A DNA stretch of 64,000 nucleotides from Zhihengliuella sp. GTDB taxonomy: Bacteria; Actinomycetota; Actinomycetes; Actinomycetales; Micrococcaceae. The position numbers and the translations under genes were made by a program. The stretch lies in assembly GCF_031178195.1 (NCBI RefSeq), contig NZ_JAPSJL010000007.1, positions 62,001 through 126,000 of the forward strand, given 5' to 3'. The notes below the pieces were generated by a model. The model saw only the letters and a list, made by a program, of their open reading frames with translations. It was not told the origin of the DNA and ran no database searches. Shown one piece after another: positions 7,264-16,044 of the stretch. The number at the start of each line of letters is the position of its first letter. Positions within the stretch are counted from its first letter, which is position 1.

Positions 7264-8460
7264 ATGTCGACGAACACTCCCCCGCCCCCGCCGGGCGAAC
7301 CGCGCCGCCCGCTCTCCCGCACGCTCCCGGACCCGTGGGGGCCCGACGACGGGGCCTCCCGCTCGTCCGGGGCCCCGGACTCGCCGGGGCATCCCGGGGT
7401 GCGCCGGACCATCGAGCAACCGGTCCCCCGCGCCTCGCGCCGGACCGCCGGGGCGGCCCGCGGCGGACGCGCCGGCGTCACCGCCGGCACGGGGGCCGGC
7501 GGGGTCGGCGAGGCCCTGAGCTACGACGTGCTGCGGCTCTCCAGCGTCCGCGGCAGCGACTCCCTGCTCGCGCGCACCCTCGGCTCGCTCGCGGGCGGAG
7601 ACCCGGACGCCCAGCAGCTGCCCGAGCTGACGGCCCTCGCGCAGGCCCCGGTCGCCACCGGACGCCGGGTGGCCGTCTTCGCGACCCGCGGGGGCGCCGG
7701 CGCCACCACGACGGCGGTGCTCCTGGCCCGGTTCTTCTCCGCGGCCCGCCCGGACCGGGTGGCGATCCTCGATGCGGCCGAGGAGCACGGGACGCTCGGC
7801 CTGCGGCTCGGGGCCGTCCGCGGCAGCGGCGGGCCGGCGACGCTGGCCGGGCTGCTGCCGGCGACCACCGGCGGGAACCTGCCCACCGCCGAGGAGCTGG
7901 ACGGGCTGCTCGGGCACGCGGCGGGGAACCTCGCGGCCACCGCCAGTCCGGGGGCCGACGCGTCGGCGGACCAGTCCGCCCACGAGATCCCGGGCTCGCT
8001 CCTCCGCGAGGCCTGCGCCACCATCTCCCGCTACTTCGCGCTGACGATCGTCGACTGCCCCACGGGCGTGCTGCGCCCGGCGACCGGCGCCGCCCTGGCC
8101 GACGCGCACGCCGCCGTCTGGGTGGTGCCGGGCACGCTCAGCGGGGTCGAGGACGCGATGGCGCGCCTGGCCGCCCCGACGCTGCGCGGCCTGGCCGCCT
8201 CCGGGCGGCTCCTCCTCGTCGTCGCCCAGCAGGACCGTGCCGCCGCCGTCCCGGCCTCCGTCCACGTCCGGCGGTTCAACGAGCTCGGCTACGAGGCGCA
8301 CGTCCTGGGGTACGACGCGCATCTGGCGGCCGGGGCCCGCATCCGCGCCGGCCTGCTCGGGGCGGAGCGGCGCACGGCGCTCGCCCGGCTGGCCGCTCGC
8401 GTCCTGGAGGTCGCGAACACCGCGCCCCGCTCCCCGGACCGCACGGGGCCGCGGGCATGA
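7264..8460 (+). CDS. MinD/ParA-like ATPase of the type VII locus with a degenerate P-loop
   Basis: 398 residues. A proline/arginine-rich disordered N-terminus (1-80) precedes a P-loop domain of the SIMIBI class (about 130-390), with VAVFATRGGAGATTTAVLLARFF in the Walker A position and LTIVDCPTGVL as Walker B. The P-loop reads R142-G-G-A-G-A147-T-T, so the lysine of the usual GKT is replaced by alanine and the signature lysine by arginine. Proteins of this shape (EspI-like) accompany ESX systems and are thought to regulate them. Nucleotide hydrolysis is doubtful here. It lies 17 nt after eccD and overlaps eccC by ATGA. Confidence 0.82.
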   Translation: MSTNTPPPPPGEPRRPLSRTLPDPWGPDDGASRSSGAPDSPGHPGVRRTIEQPVPRASRRTAGAARGGRAGVTAGTGAGGVGEALSYDVLRLSSVRGSDSLLARTLGSLAGGDPDAQQLPELTALAQAPVATGRRVAVFATRGGAGATTTAVLLARFFSAARPDRVAILDAAEEHGTLGLRLGAVRGSGGPATLAGLLPATTGGNLPTAEELDGLLGHAAGNLAATASPGADASADQSAHEIPGSLLREACATISRYFALTIVDCPTGVLRPATGAALADAHAAVWVVPGTLSGVEDAMARLAAPTLRGLAASGRLLLVVAQQDRAAAVPASVHVRRFNELGYEAHVLGYDAHLAAGARIRAGLLGAERRTALARLAARVLEVANTAPRSPDRTGPRA

Positions 8461-11400
8461 GCCAGCGCCTCGTCCACCGCCCGGCGCGGACCACGCCGCC
8501 GCTGCGCGAGTACCGCCCGTTCTCGATCGATGCCCCGCCGCCCAGCGACGGCGAGGTCAGCGGACCCAACATGATGGCGATCGTGCCCATGCTCGGCGGC
8601 GCCGTCTCCATGACGGTCATGATGCTCTTCCGCAACTCCCCCTTCGCCGCGGTCGGCGCCATGATGATGGTCCTGACCGTGGTGGTCGCCGTCTTCATGA
8701 TGTTCAGCCAGCGCGGCCGCCAGCAGCGCCAGCGGCGGCAGGCCCGCGACCTGTACCTGCGCTACCTCGAGCGCACCCGGGTGAAGCTGCGCGCCGACGA
8801 GCAGGAGGCCCTGGCGACGGCCCGGGTCGCGAGCCCGCCGCCGGAGGCGCTGTTCGACGTCGTGCGCAACCCGCTGCGCCTGTGGGAGCGGCGCCGCTCC
8901 AACGAGGACTTCCTGCACGTCCGCCTCGGCACCGGGGACCGGCCGGTGCGCAGCCTCCACGTCTCGGAGGCCGCCGGACCCGGGCAGCTCGAGGACACGT
9001 TCATGGCCGCCGAGGCCGAGATCCTCCGTCGCCGCTACGCCACCAGCCCCACCATGCCCGTGACCGTGCCGCTGGACGGCGTCGGGAACGTCTCGGTGGT
9101 CGGCTCGCGCGGCTTCGCCCTCGCCGTCGCGCGGAACCTGCTCACCAGCGCCGCGGCCCTGCACTCCCCCGAGGACCTGGGACTCGGGCTCGCCGTCCCC
9201 ACGGACCGCCGCGAGGACTGGGGCTGGGCCAAGTGGCTCCCCCACCTCGCGGACCAGCAGCAGACGACGGCGGCCGGGCCGGTCCGCCGGATCGGCGCCG
9301 GGATCGACGACCTCGCCGATCTGATGGCGCCCGAGCTCGCCCAGCGCTCCAAGTTCGCCGCGGAGGCCCGCAAGAACGCGGAGTCCGCCTCCGGTGCGCT
9401 CGCCCGGCTGCTCCTGGTCAGCGACGTGCACGGGGCGCCGGCCCAGGAGCTCCCTCTCGCGGACCGCTACGTGACCCCCGCCCAGCTGGGCGTGACCGTC
9501 CTGCACCTCGTCTCCCGCCGCGACGACGAGCCCGACGACGTCGCGCTGCGGATCACCGAGACCGGGGACGGGTTCCGGCTCGAGGACTACCGGAGCGACC
9601 CGGCCCAGCCCGTGGTCCGCCACGGCGAGCTGGACGGGCTCGATGCGGCCACGGCCGGCGCGCTGGCCCGGGAGCTGGCGCCGCTGCGGCTCTCGGCCGA
9701 TTCCCTGGAGCATGGCCCGTCCACCAGCGGCGGGCAGTCCTTCCTGGAGATGCTCGGGCTCACCCCGGAGCTCGGCCGGGCGGACGTCGAGCGGACCTGG
9801 CGCCCCCGCGCCGACGCCGACTTCCTGCGCGTCCCCCTCGGCCCGGACGACCGCGGCAAGCCGGTCATGCTCGATCTGAAGGAGTCCGCCCAGCTCGGCA
9901 TGGGCCCGCACGGGCTCTGCGTGGGGGCCACCGGCTCCGGCAAGTCGGAGATGCTCCGCTCCCTCGTCTTCGGGCTGCTGGCCACCCATTCCCCCGATGT
10001 GCTGGCGATGGTGCTGGTCGACTTCAAGGGCGGCGCCACGTTCGCCCCGTTCGAAGGCGCCCCGCAGGTCACCGGCATCATCACCAACCTCTCCGACGAC
10101 CTCTCGCTGATCGAGCGCGTCTACGCCAGCCTGAACGGCGAGATCCTCCGCCGCCAAGAGGTACTCAAGGCCGCCGGCAACATCGCGAACATCACCGACT
10201 ACCAGGTCCACCGGGCCGAGCGCCTGGCCCGCGGCGAGGACATGGACCCGCTGCCGCACCTGGTGGTCATCATCGACGAGTTCGGCGAGCTCCTCACGGC
10301 CCGGCCGGACTTCATCGACCTCTTCCTCTCCATCGGCCGCATCGGCCGCTCCATCGGCGTGCACCTCCTGCTGTCCTCGCAGCGGGTCGAGGGCGGCAAG
10401 CTCAAGGGGCTGGAGACCTACCTGTCCTACCGGATCGGGCTGCGCACCCTCTCCGAGGCGGAGTCCCGCACCGTCCTGGACACCGGCGACGCGTTCCACC
10501 TGCCGCCCATGCCCGGCTACGGCTACCTCAAGGTGGACACGACCGTCTACACGCGCTTCAAGTCCGGCTACGTCTCCGGCGCCGTCGACGCCGAGCGGGG
10601 CCGTTTCGACGAGCCCGTCGAGCCGGCCCGGCCCGAGGTGCTGCCGTTGGGCTTCTACGCCGGCGAGACCGCCGTCGAGGCCGCCGACGACGGGCCCGCG
10701 ACCAAGCCGGCGGGCCAGGCGCTGCCGGAGCGGACCACAGGACCGACGGTCATGTCGACCCTGATGGAGACCCTGCGGACCTTCCCTCGCTCGGTGCAGG
10801 AGATCTGGCTGCCGCCGCTGCCGGACGCCGTCACCCTGGACGCCGTCGTCGGGCAGGTCCATCCCGGCGAGCACGGCCTGCGGCTCGAGCACGGCGGCCG
10901 CCTGCGCGTCCCGATCGGCCTGCTGGACGACCCGGCCAAGCAGTGGCAGGGGCTCTGGGAGATCGACTTCGCCTCCGGGGGCGGCAATCTCATGGTCGTC
11001 GGCGGACCGCAGTCCGGCCGGAGCACCCTGCTGCGCACCATCGCATCCTCCCTGGCCCTGACGCACCGGCCCAGCGAGGTCGGCATCTACTGCGTGGACC
11101 TGCTCGGCTCGGCCCTGCTGCCGCTCGGCCGGCTCCCGCACGTGGGCGGGACCGCCATCCGGACCAACCGCGAGGTCGTCCGCCGCACCGTCGAGGAGCT
11201 CCTCGGGATGCTCTACCACCGCGAGCGGCTCTTCGAGCTGCGGCAGATCGACTCCCTCGCGACCATGCGCCGGCTGCACGCCGCGGGTGACCTGCCCGAG
11301 CTCCCCAGCGCCGACGTCTTCCTCCTCATCGACGGCTACGCCCAGCTGAACGAGGACTTCGACGAGATCCAGGACACGGTGACCACGCTCATCATGCGCG

Positions 11401-12455
11401 GCGGCGGCTACGGCATCCACGTGGTCGCCACCCTCAACCGCACCGGGGAGATCCGGATGGCGCAGCAGGGCTTCTTCGGCAACAAGGTCGAGCTCGCGCT
11501 GGCGGACCCGGCCGACTCCTCGATCGACCGCAAGGTCGCCCAGGGCGTGCGCTCGGACGCTCCGGGCCGCGGGCTCTCGGACCGGAAGCTGATCGGCCAC
11601 GTGGCCCTGCCCCGGATCGACGGCGACGCGGACCCGGAGACACTCTCCGACGGGCTGCGCGACCTGGTCGACGCGGTGGCCGCGTCCACGAGCGAGACCG
11701 CCATGCAGGTGCGCGTCCTGCCGGCCGAGGTCTCCACCGCGGAAGCCCCCGTGCCCGCGGCGCAGGGACTGTTCCCCATCGGTCTGCGCGAGGTGGACCT
11801 GGCCGCGCAGACGATGGACATGACCCACAAGGACCGCCACCTGATCGTCATGGGCGACGAGGGCACCGGCAAGTCCAACCTGCTGCGGAACCTGATCGAC
11901 ACGTTCGTCGCGCAGCACACCCCGGACGAGCTCCTGTTCGCGGTCTACGACCCGCGCAAGGACCTCGACGACGTCGTCCCCGACGACTACCTGGGCGGCT
12001 ACGCCGGCAGCGCCGCCGTCGGCGAACAGCTCACGGCGGCGCTCGTGAAGGAGCTGGAGATGCGGCTCAACGGCGGGACCGAGGAGGAGAAGCCGGGCAC
12101 CGCGCGGCTCGTGGTGCTGGCGAACGACTACGACGTCCTCACGGCCGGGAACAGCTCCCCGCTGGGCCGCCTCGCCACCTACCTGCCGATGGCCGGGGAG
12201 CTGAATCTGAACGTCGTGCTGACGCGCAAGGTGCGCGGGGCGAGCCGCGGCATGTACGAGTCGCTGTTCTCGGTGCTGCGCGACTCCGGGTCCTCCACGC
12301 TGATCATGAGCGGCGACCGGTCCGAGGGCATGCTGGTCAACAATGTCCGCGCCCGGGCCCTGCCGCCGGGCCGCGGGCAGCTGGTCCAGACCGGCCGGCC
12401 CGTGCAGACCGTCCAGACGTTCCTGCACCCGGGCACCCCGCGGACCGACGACTGA
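8457..12455 (+). CDS. eccC: Type VII secretion ATPase EccC (FtsK/SpoIIIE family), single chain
   Basis: 1332 residues, the full length of a fused EccCa-EccCb chain. Two transmembrane helices lie at about 40-95 (MMAIVPMLGG…VFMMFSQRG), followed by a linker and three FtsK-type ATPase domains. Their P-loops are GATGSGKSE near 490, GGPQSGRST near 848 and GDEGTGKSN near 1131. The middle one has Arg in place of the catalytic Lys, consistent with regulatory rather than hydrolytic use. EccC recognises Esx C-terminal signals and drives export. The start ATG overlaps the stop of the ATPase gene, so the whole operon appears translationally coupled. Confidence 0.94.
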   Translation: MSQRLVHRPARTTPPLREYRPFSIDAPPPSDGEVSGPNMMAIVPMLGGAVSMTVMMLFRNSPFAAVGAMMMVLTVVVAVFMMFSQRGRQQRQRRQARDLYLRYLERTRVKLRADEQEALATARVASPPPEALFDVVRNPLRLWERRRSNEDFLHVRLGTGDRPVRSLHVSEAAGPGQLEDTFMAAEAEILRRRYATSPTMPVTVPLDGVGNVSVVGSRGFALAVARNLLTSAAALHSPEDLGLGLAVPTDRREDWGWAKWLPHLADQQQTTAAGPVRRIGAGIDDLADLMAPELAQRSKFAAEARKNAESASGALARLLLVSDVHGAPAQELPLADRYVTPAQLGVTVLHLVSRRDDEPDDVALRITETGDGFRLEDYRSDPAQPVVRHGELDGLDAATAGALARELAPLRLSADSLEHGPSTSGGQSFLEMLGLTPELGRADVERTWRPRADADFLRVPLGPDDRGKPVMLDLKESAQLGMGPHGLCVGATGSGKSEMLRSLVFGLLATHSPDVLAMVLVDFKGGATFAPFEGAPQVTGIITNLSDDLSLIERVYASLNGEILRRQEVLKAAGNIANITDYQVHRAERLARGEDMDPLPHLVVIIDEFGELLTARPDFIDLFLSIGRIGRSIGVHLLLSSQRVEGGKLKGLETYLSYRIGLRTLSEAESRTVLDTGDAFHLPPMPGYGYLKVDTTVYTRFKSGYVSGAVDAERGRFDEPVEPARPEVLPLGFYAGETAVEAADDGPATKPAGQALPERTTGPTVMSTLMETLRTFPRSVQEIWLPPLPDAVTLDAVVGQVHPGEHGLRLEHGGRLRVPIGLLDDPAKQWQGLWEIDFASGGGNLMVVGGPQSGRSTLLRTIASSLALTHRPSEVGIYCVDLLGSALLPLGRLPHVGGTAIRTNREVVRRTVEELLGMLYHRERLFELRQIDSLATMRRLHAAGDLPELPSADVFLLIDGYAQLNEDFDEIQDTVTTLIMRGGGYGIHVVATLNRTGEIRMAQQGFFGNKVELALADPADSSIDRKVAQGVRSDAPGRGLSDRKLIGHVALPRIDGDADPETLSDGLRDLVDAVAASTSETAMQVRVLPAEVSTAEAPVPAAQGLFPIGLREVDLAAQTMDMTHKDRHLIVMGDEGTGKSNLLRNLIDTFVAQHTPDELLFAVYDPRKDLDDVVPDDYLGGYAGSAAVGEQLTAALVKELEMRLNGGTEEEKPGTARLVVLANDYDVLTAGNSSPLGRLATYLPMAGELNLNVVLTRKVRGASRGMYESLFSVLRDSGSSTLIMSGDRSEGMLVNNVRARALPPGRGQLVQTGRPVQTVQTFLHPGTPRTDD

Positions 12456-12488
12456 CCGGCACCGTCCGGACGGCGACCCGGTCGGGAG

Positions 12489-12510
12489 GGCTGGCCTGCG
12501 CGGGCCGGCC
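12489..12510 (+). terminator. Possible short stem-loop after eccC
   Basis: GGCTGGCC and GGCCGGCC (12489-12496 and 12503-12510) can pair around a 6-nt loop, 33 nt beyond the eccC stop and just ahead of the rarD promoter. There is no U-tract. Confidence 0.3.
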
Positions 12511-12530
12511 TGCGGGAAAGCGGCACTGAG

Positions 12531-12536
12531 TAGGAT
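12531..12536 (+). promoter_or_regulatory. -10 box of a leaderless promoter for rarD
   Basis: TAGGAT ends 6 nt before the GTG start at 12543, so transcription should begin at the start codon. No convincing -35 hexamer is present. Confidence 0.45.
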
Positions 12537-12542
12537 GTCCGG

Positions 12543-13490
12543 GTGAGCACACCACCCGCCTCCGGCCCGACCGCGGCGTCCGGGCGCCCGCCGCGCAGCG
12601 AGCAGAGCGTCGGGCTGCTCTCCGGGCTGGCGGCCTATGGCCTGTGGGGCGTCCTGCCGCTGTACTTCGTGCTGGTCTCGGCCGCGCACCCGGTGGAGAT
12701 CGTCGCGAACCGCGTCCTCTGGTCCCTGGTCTTCTGCACGCTCCTGGTCCTCGTCACGCGGCAGGGCCGCCAGTTCAAGGCGTTGGTCGCGGACCCGCGC
12801 GCCATCGGCTGGCTCGGGCTGGCCGCCGCCTTCATCGCGGTCAACTGGCTGACCTACACGATGGCCGTGCTGAACCACGACACCGTCTCCGCGGCCATGG
12901 GCTACTACATCAACCCGCTGGTCTCCACGGCCCTCGGCGTGCTGCTGCTCGGCGAGCGGCTGAGCCGGCTGCAGTGGCTGGCGGTGGGCATCGCCGTCGT
13001 CGCCGTCGCCGTCCTGGCCGTCGGCTACGGCTCCCTGCCGTGGACGGCCCTGATCCTGGCGACGACGTTCGCCTTCTACGGGTACGCGAAGAACCGCGTG
13101 GGCAAGCGGACGACGGCGGTGGCGAGCCTGACGGTCGAGACGGCCCTGCTCGCGCTGCCGGCGGCGATCGCGATCGCCGTCCTCTCCGCCCGGGGGCTGG
13201 CGACGGCGGGCGAGCTGGGCGCCGGGCACTTCTGGCTCCTCGCCGCCTCCGGTGTCATCACGGCCGTCCCGCTGCTGCTCTTCGGCACGGCAGCGTCGCG
13301 GCTGCCGCTGTCGACGCTCGGCTCGCTGCAGTACCTGGCGCCGACGCTGCAGTTCGTGATCGCGCTGGCCCTCTTCCGCGAGCCCATGCCGCTGGAGCGC
13401 TGGATCGGTTTCCTGCTGGTGTGGGTCGCGATCATCGTCCTCAGCATCGACCTCTTCCGCCGTCGTCCGCGCCGGACGGCGGGCGGCTGA
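12543..13490 (+). CDS. rarD: RarD protein, DMT-superfamily (EamA) permease
   Basis: A 315-residue membrane protein with about 10 transmembrane helices in two EamA repeats. The opening SVGLLSGLAAYGLWGVLPLYF and the following EIVANRVLWSL are hallmarks of RarD, as is the early motif YYINPLVSTALGVLLLGERLS. RarD proteins are putative drug/metabolite exporters whose substrate is not settled. A GTG start directly after a -10 box suggests a leaderless transcript independent of the type VII operon. Its 3' end converges on the metPS operon, with a shared stem-loop between. Confidence 0.88.
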   Translation: MSTPPASGPTAASGRPPRSEQSVGLLSGLAAYGLWGVLPLYFVLVSAAHPVEIVANRVLWSLVFCTLLVLVTRQGRQFKALVADPRAIGWLGLAAAFIAVNWLTYTMAVLNHDTVSAAMGYYINPLVSTALGVLLLGERLSRLQWLAVGIAVVAVAVLAVGYGSLPWTALILATTFAFYGYAKNRVGKRTTAVASLTVETALLALPAAIAIAVLSARGLATAGELGAGHFWLLAASGVITAVPLLLFGTAASRLPLSTLGSLQYLAPTLQFVIALALFREPMPLERWIGFLLVWVAIIVLSIDLFRRRPRRTAGG

Positions 13491-13595
13491 CGCGGGACCG
13501 GGGAGACGGGGCAGGGCACGCTGAGCCGGCGCCCCGCCCGGTGCCGCCGCGTAGCCGGGTCCGCGCCGTCTGAGGTCTGACCGGCCGACCGAAAT

Positions 13596-13646
13596 GCCAT
13601 GCACGGGGCCCCTCACCCGGTTGGGTGAGGGGCCCCGGTGCATGGC
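13596..13646. terminator. Bidirectional terminator between rarD and metS
   Basis: An almost perfect 23-bp inverted repeat (GCCATGCAC-GGGGCCCCTCACCC … complement, one bulged base) with loop GGTT lies between convergent genes. It can end transcription from both sides. Confidence 0.9.
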
Positions 13647-13682
13647 GGCGGAACGACAGTCGCTCCGCGGGGTGCGGCTCGG

Positions 13683-13820
13683 CTAGAGCTCGGTCGCGGG
13701 CTGCGCCGGCAGATCCTCGTCCAGCTCGGGATGGCGCGAGAGGTGCGCGAGCGCCGCTGCGAGGCCGCCCCAAACGGTGACCAGCGCGATGATCATCATG
13801 ATGATGGCGGTTGTGGTCAT
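13683..13820 (-). CDS. metS: MetS-like small subunit of the methionine/alanine NSS transporter
   Basis: A 45-residue protein. One transmembrane helix (TAIIMMIIALVTVWGGLAAAL, residues about 4-24) is followed by a short polar tail, HLSRHPELDEDLP. This is the form of MetS, the small subunit needed with MetP for sodium-coupled methionine and alanine uptake in Corynebacterium. The ATG at 13820 overlaps the stop of the transporter gene by ATGA, so it is translationally coupled. Such a short gene is easily missed; a 474-aa reading through it is the out-of-frame shadow of metP. Confidence 0.85.
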   Translation of the reverse strand: MTTTAIIMMIIALVTVWGGLAAALAHLSRHPELDEDLPAQPATEL

Positions 13821-15403
13821 GGCTGCTTCTCCTTGCTCGGGGACAGGGTGTCCTCGTGGGCCTTGATGGCGTCGTACTCCGGATCGTCGTGCAGCAGCGA
13901 GCGGCTGCTCCACGGGATCAGGGTGAGGATGGCGGCGACGACCACCAGGGCCGCGGCCATACCCCAGCCGAACGTGTTCAGCATCCAGTCGGGGTACCCT
14001 CCGTACGGCTCGCCGATGAACGTGCGGAACGCCTCGAAGCTGATGTAGCCGAGGGCGATCGGGGCGACGACGCCCACGAGCAGCTTCCACACCCCGGCCA
14101 TCCGCACGGACCCGTACAGGTTGAGGTGGTCGGACAGGACCGGCAGCTTGCGGGCGAGCCAGGCGACGACCACGACCGTCACGAACGCGCCGAACAGGAT
14201 GCCGAACTGGTTGACGAACGCGTCCGCGATGTCGAGGACGTGCAGACCGGTGGTGGTGCCGAACAGCAGCACCGAGATCAGGGCCAGCGGCAGCGTCACC
14301 GCGAGCGCCGAGGCGCGGCGCGCCCAGCCCATCTTGTCCTTCACGGCCGAGATGATCACCTCGACGATCGAGGTCAGCGAGGTCAGGCCGGCGAAGACCA
14401 GCGAGCCGAAGAACAGCACGCCCAGCACCGCACCGAACGGGGCCTCCGAGATGATGGTCGGGAAGGCCATGAACGCCAGGCCGACGCCGCCGGCCGCGGA
14501 CTCCTCGACCGAGGTCCCCGCCGCGACCGACATGAAGCCCAGGGCGGCGAAGACGCCGATGCCCGCGAGCATCTCGAAACCGGAGTTCGCGAAGGCCACC
14601 ACCATGCCGGAACCGGTCAGGTCCGTCTTGCGGCGCAGGTAGGACGAGTACGTGACCATGATGCCGAAGGCGATCGACAGGGAGAAGAAGATGTGGCCGT
14701 AGGCCGCCGCCCACACAGCCGGATCGCCGAGGGCCTCCCAGTTGGGGGTGAAGAACGCGTTCAGGCCGGTCGCTGCTCCGGGCAGGAACAGCGAGGAGAC
14801 GACCAGCAGCAGGAACATGACGAGCAGCAGCGGCATGAAGATGCCGTTGGCCCGGCCGATGCCCTTCCGGACGCCGGCGACGAGGATGACGATCGTGATG
14901 ACCCAGACCGCGATGAGCGGCCACAGGACCTGCGGGACGAAGTCCAGGGCGACCCCGGGGTCGCCGACCTCCAGGAAGGTGCCCGTGAAGAAGCCCGTGG
15001 CGTCGTCGCCCCAGGCCTTGCTGATCGAGTACCACGCGTACATGCCGGCCCAGCCGATGATGACGGCGTAGTAGACGGCGATGACGAAGCACATGAGCAC
15101 CTGCCACCAGCCGAGGAACTCGGCCGGCCGGCTCATGCGGCGGAACGCCAGGGGCGCGGAGCCCCGGAACTTGTGCCCGATCGCGTAGTCCAGGAACAGG
15201 AGCGGGATGCCCGCCGTCAGCAGGGCCACCAGGTACGGGATCAGGAACGCGCCGCCGCCGTTCTCGTAGGCCACGTAGGGGAATCGCCAGATGTTGCCCA
15301 GCCCGACCGCCGACCCGATGGCGGAGAGGATGAACAGCTTCCGCGAGGAAAACGTCTCGCGCACGGCGCTGTTGCCGTTGCTGCGGATGGGTGCAGTGTT
15401 CAT
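13817..15403 (-). CDS. metP: MetP-like sodium-dependent transporter (NSS family)
   Basis: A 528-residue transporter with about 12 transmembrane helices. The NSS signature is near the start: FILSAIGSAVGLGNIWRFPY, with the sodium/substrate-binding residues G-S-A-V-G-L-G-N. It couples sodium entry to import of methionine or a small neutral amino acid such as alanine, as judged from the downstream metS. The start at 15403 (MNTAPIRSNG) has no strong ribosome binding site; in-frame GTGs lie 6 and more nt upstream. The upstream 100 bp are unusually AT-rich for this window and divergent from the SMI1/KNR4-like gene. Confidence 0.9.
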   Translation of the reverse strand: MNTAPIRSNGNSAVRETFSSRKLFILSAIGSAVGLGNIWRFPYVAYENGGGAFLIPYLVALLTAGIPLLFLDYAIGHKFRGSAPLAFRRMSRPAEFLGWWQVLMCFVIAVYYAVIIGWAGMYAWYSISKAWGDDATGFFTGTFLEVGDPGVALDFVPQVLWPLIAVWVITIVILVAGVRKGIGRANGIFMPLLLVMFLLLVVSSLFLPGAATGLNAFFTPNWEALGDPAVWAAAYGHIFFSLSIAFGIMVTYSSYLRRKTDLTGSGMVVAFANSGFEMLAGIGVFAALGFMSVAAGTSVEESAAGGVGLAFMAFPTIISEAPFGAVLGVLFFGSLVFAGLTSLTSIVEVIISAVKDKMGWARRASALAVTLPLALISVLLFGTTTGLHVLDIADAFVNQFGILFGAFVTVVVVAWLARKLPVLSDHLNLYGSVRMAGVWKLLVGVVAPIALGYISFEAFRTFIGEPYGGYPDWMLNTFGWGMAAALVVVAAILTLIPWSSRSLLHDDPEYDAIKAHEDTLSPSKEKQP

Positions 15404-15595
15404 AACCGTCACGCTAGACGGATTTCCGGCCTGCGAACATATCGGTCCCGGTATATGAAGCGTCACAATTTGGCTACAGTTCGAAAATGTTCTAGTAGTA
15501 TCCCGACCGCCCCAGCGGGCGGGCCCTCTGCGCCACCGGAACACGCCGCCGGCCGCCCCTCCGGGCCGGCGCAACGGGCGGGGGCCGGAGCCGGA

Positions 15596-15601
15596 TAGGA
15601 T
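15596..15601 (+). promoter_or_regulatory. -10 box of a leaderless promoter for the SMI1/KNR4-like gene
   Basis: TAGGAT ends 7 nt before the ATG at 15609, giving a predicted transcription start at the start codon. Confidence 0.4.
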
Positions 15602-15608
15602 TTGGTGC

Positions 15609-16043
15609 ATGGCTGAGATGTTCGTGGACAAGTTCCGCTCCCTGGTTCCGCAATACCTCGATGACCAGTGGGTTTCCGAGGACGGGCTCAGCACGCAGGA
15701 GCTCGACGAGGCGCTCGAGGAGGCCGGCGTGGAGATCCCGCTGGTGCTGCGCGAGTTCTACCTGACCCTGGGCGGCTGCGAGGACCTCATGGAGGCGTAC
15801 TACTACGTCTGGGACCCCGAGGAGCTCGAGTACGACGACGGGTACCTGCTCTTCATGGAGGACGAGGACGAGAAGTACACGTGGGGTCTGCGCGTGGACC
15901 AGCTCGACGTCCCGGACCCGATCGTCCACCGCCGGAACAACCGCCGCGGCACGTGGCGGTCCGAGGAGGGGACCTTCAGCGAGTACATGCTGGACATGTA
16001 CTCGTGGGTCTTCGACGAACTCGAGCCCGAGCTCGACAACTGA
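15609..16043 (+). CDS. SMI1/KNR4-like acidic protein
   Basis: A 144-residue, strongly acidic cytosolic protein. The segment ELDEALEEAGVEIPLVLREFYLTLGG, with a following tyrosine-rich stretch ending in an acidic patch (LLFMEDEDEKY), is the pattern of the SMI1/KNR4 (SUKH) superfamily. SUKH proteins often act as immunity proteins against toxins but also occur as stand-alone housekeeping proteins. No toxin gene is adjacent and it is followed after 1 nt by a HIT protein gene. The family call is moderately sure, the function is not known. Confidence 0.65.
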   Translation: MAEMFVDKFRSLVPQYLDDQWVSEDGLSTQELDEALEEAGVEIPLVLREFYLTLGGCEDLMEAYYYVWDPEELEYDDGYLLFMEDEDEKYTWGLRVDQLDVPDPIVHRRNNRRGTWRSEEGTFSEYMLDMYSWVFDELEPELDN

Positions 16044-16044
16044 C

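Noticed and set aside
8289-13643. A 1784-codon open frame on the minus strand opposite eccC
   Set aside because: Very long antisense frames are common at this GC content. Its product is low-complexity and rich in Arg, Gly, Asp and His, while the plus strand encodes a complete EccC.
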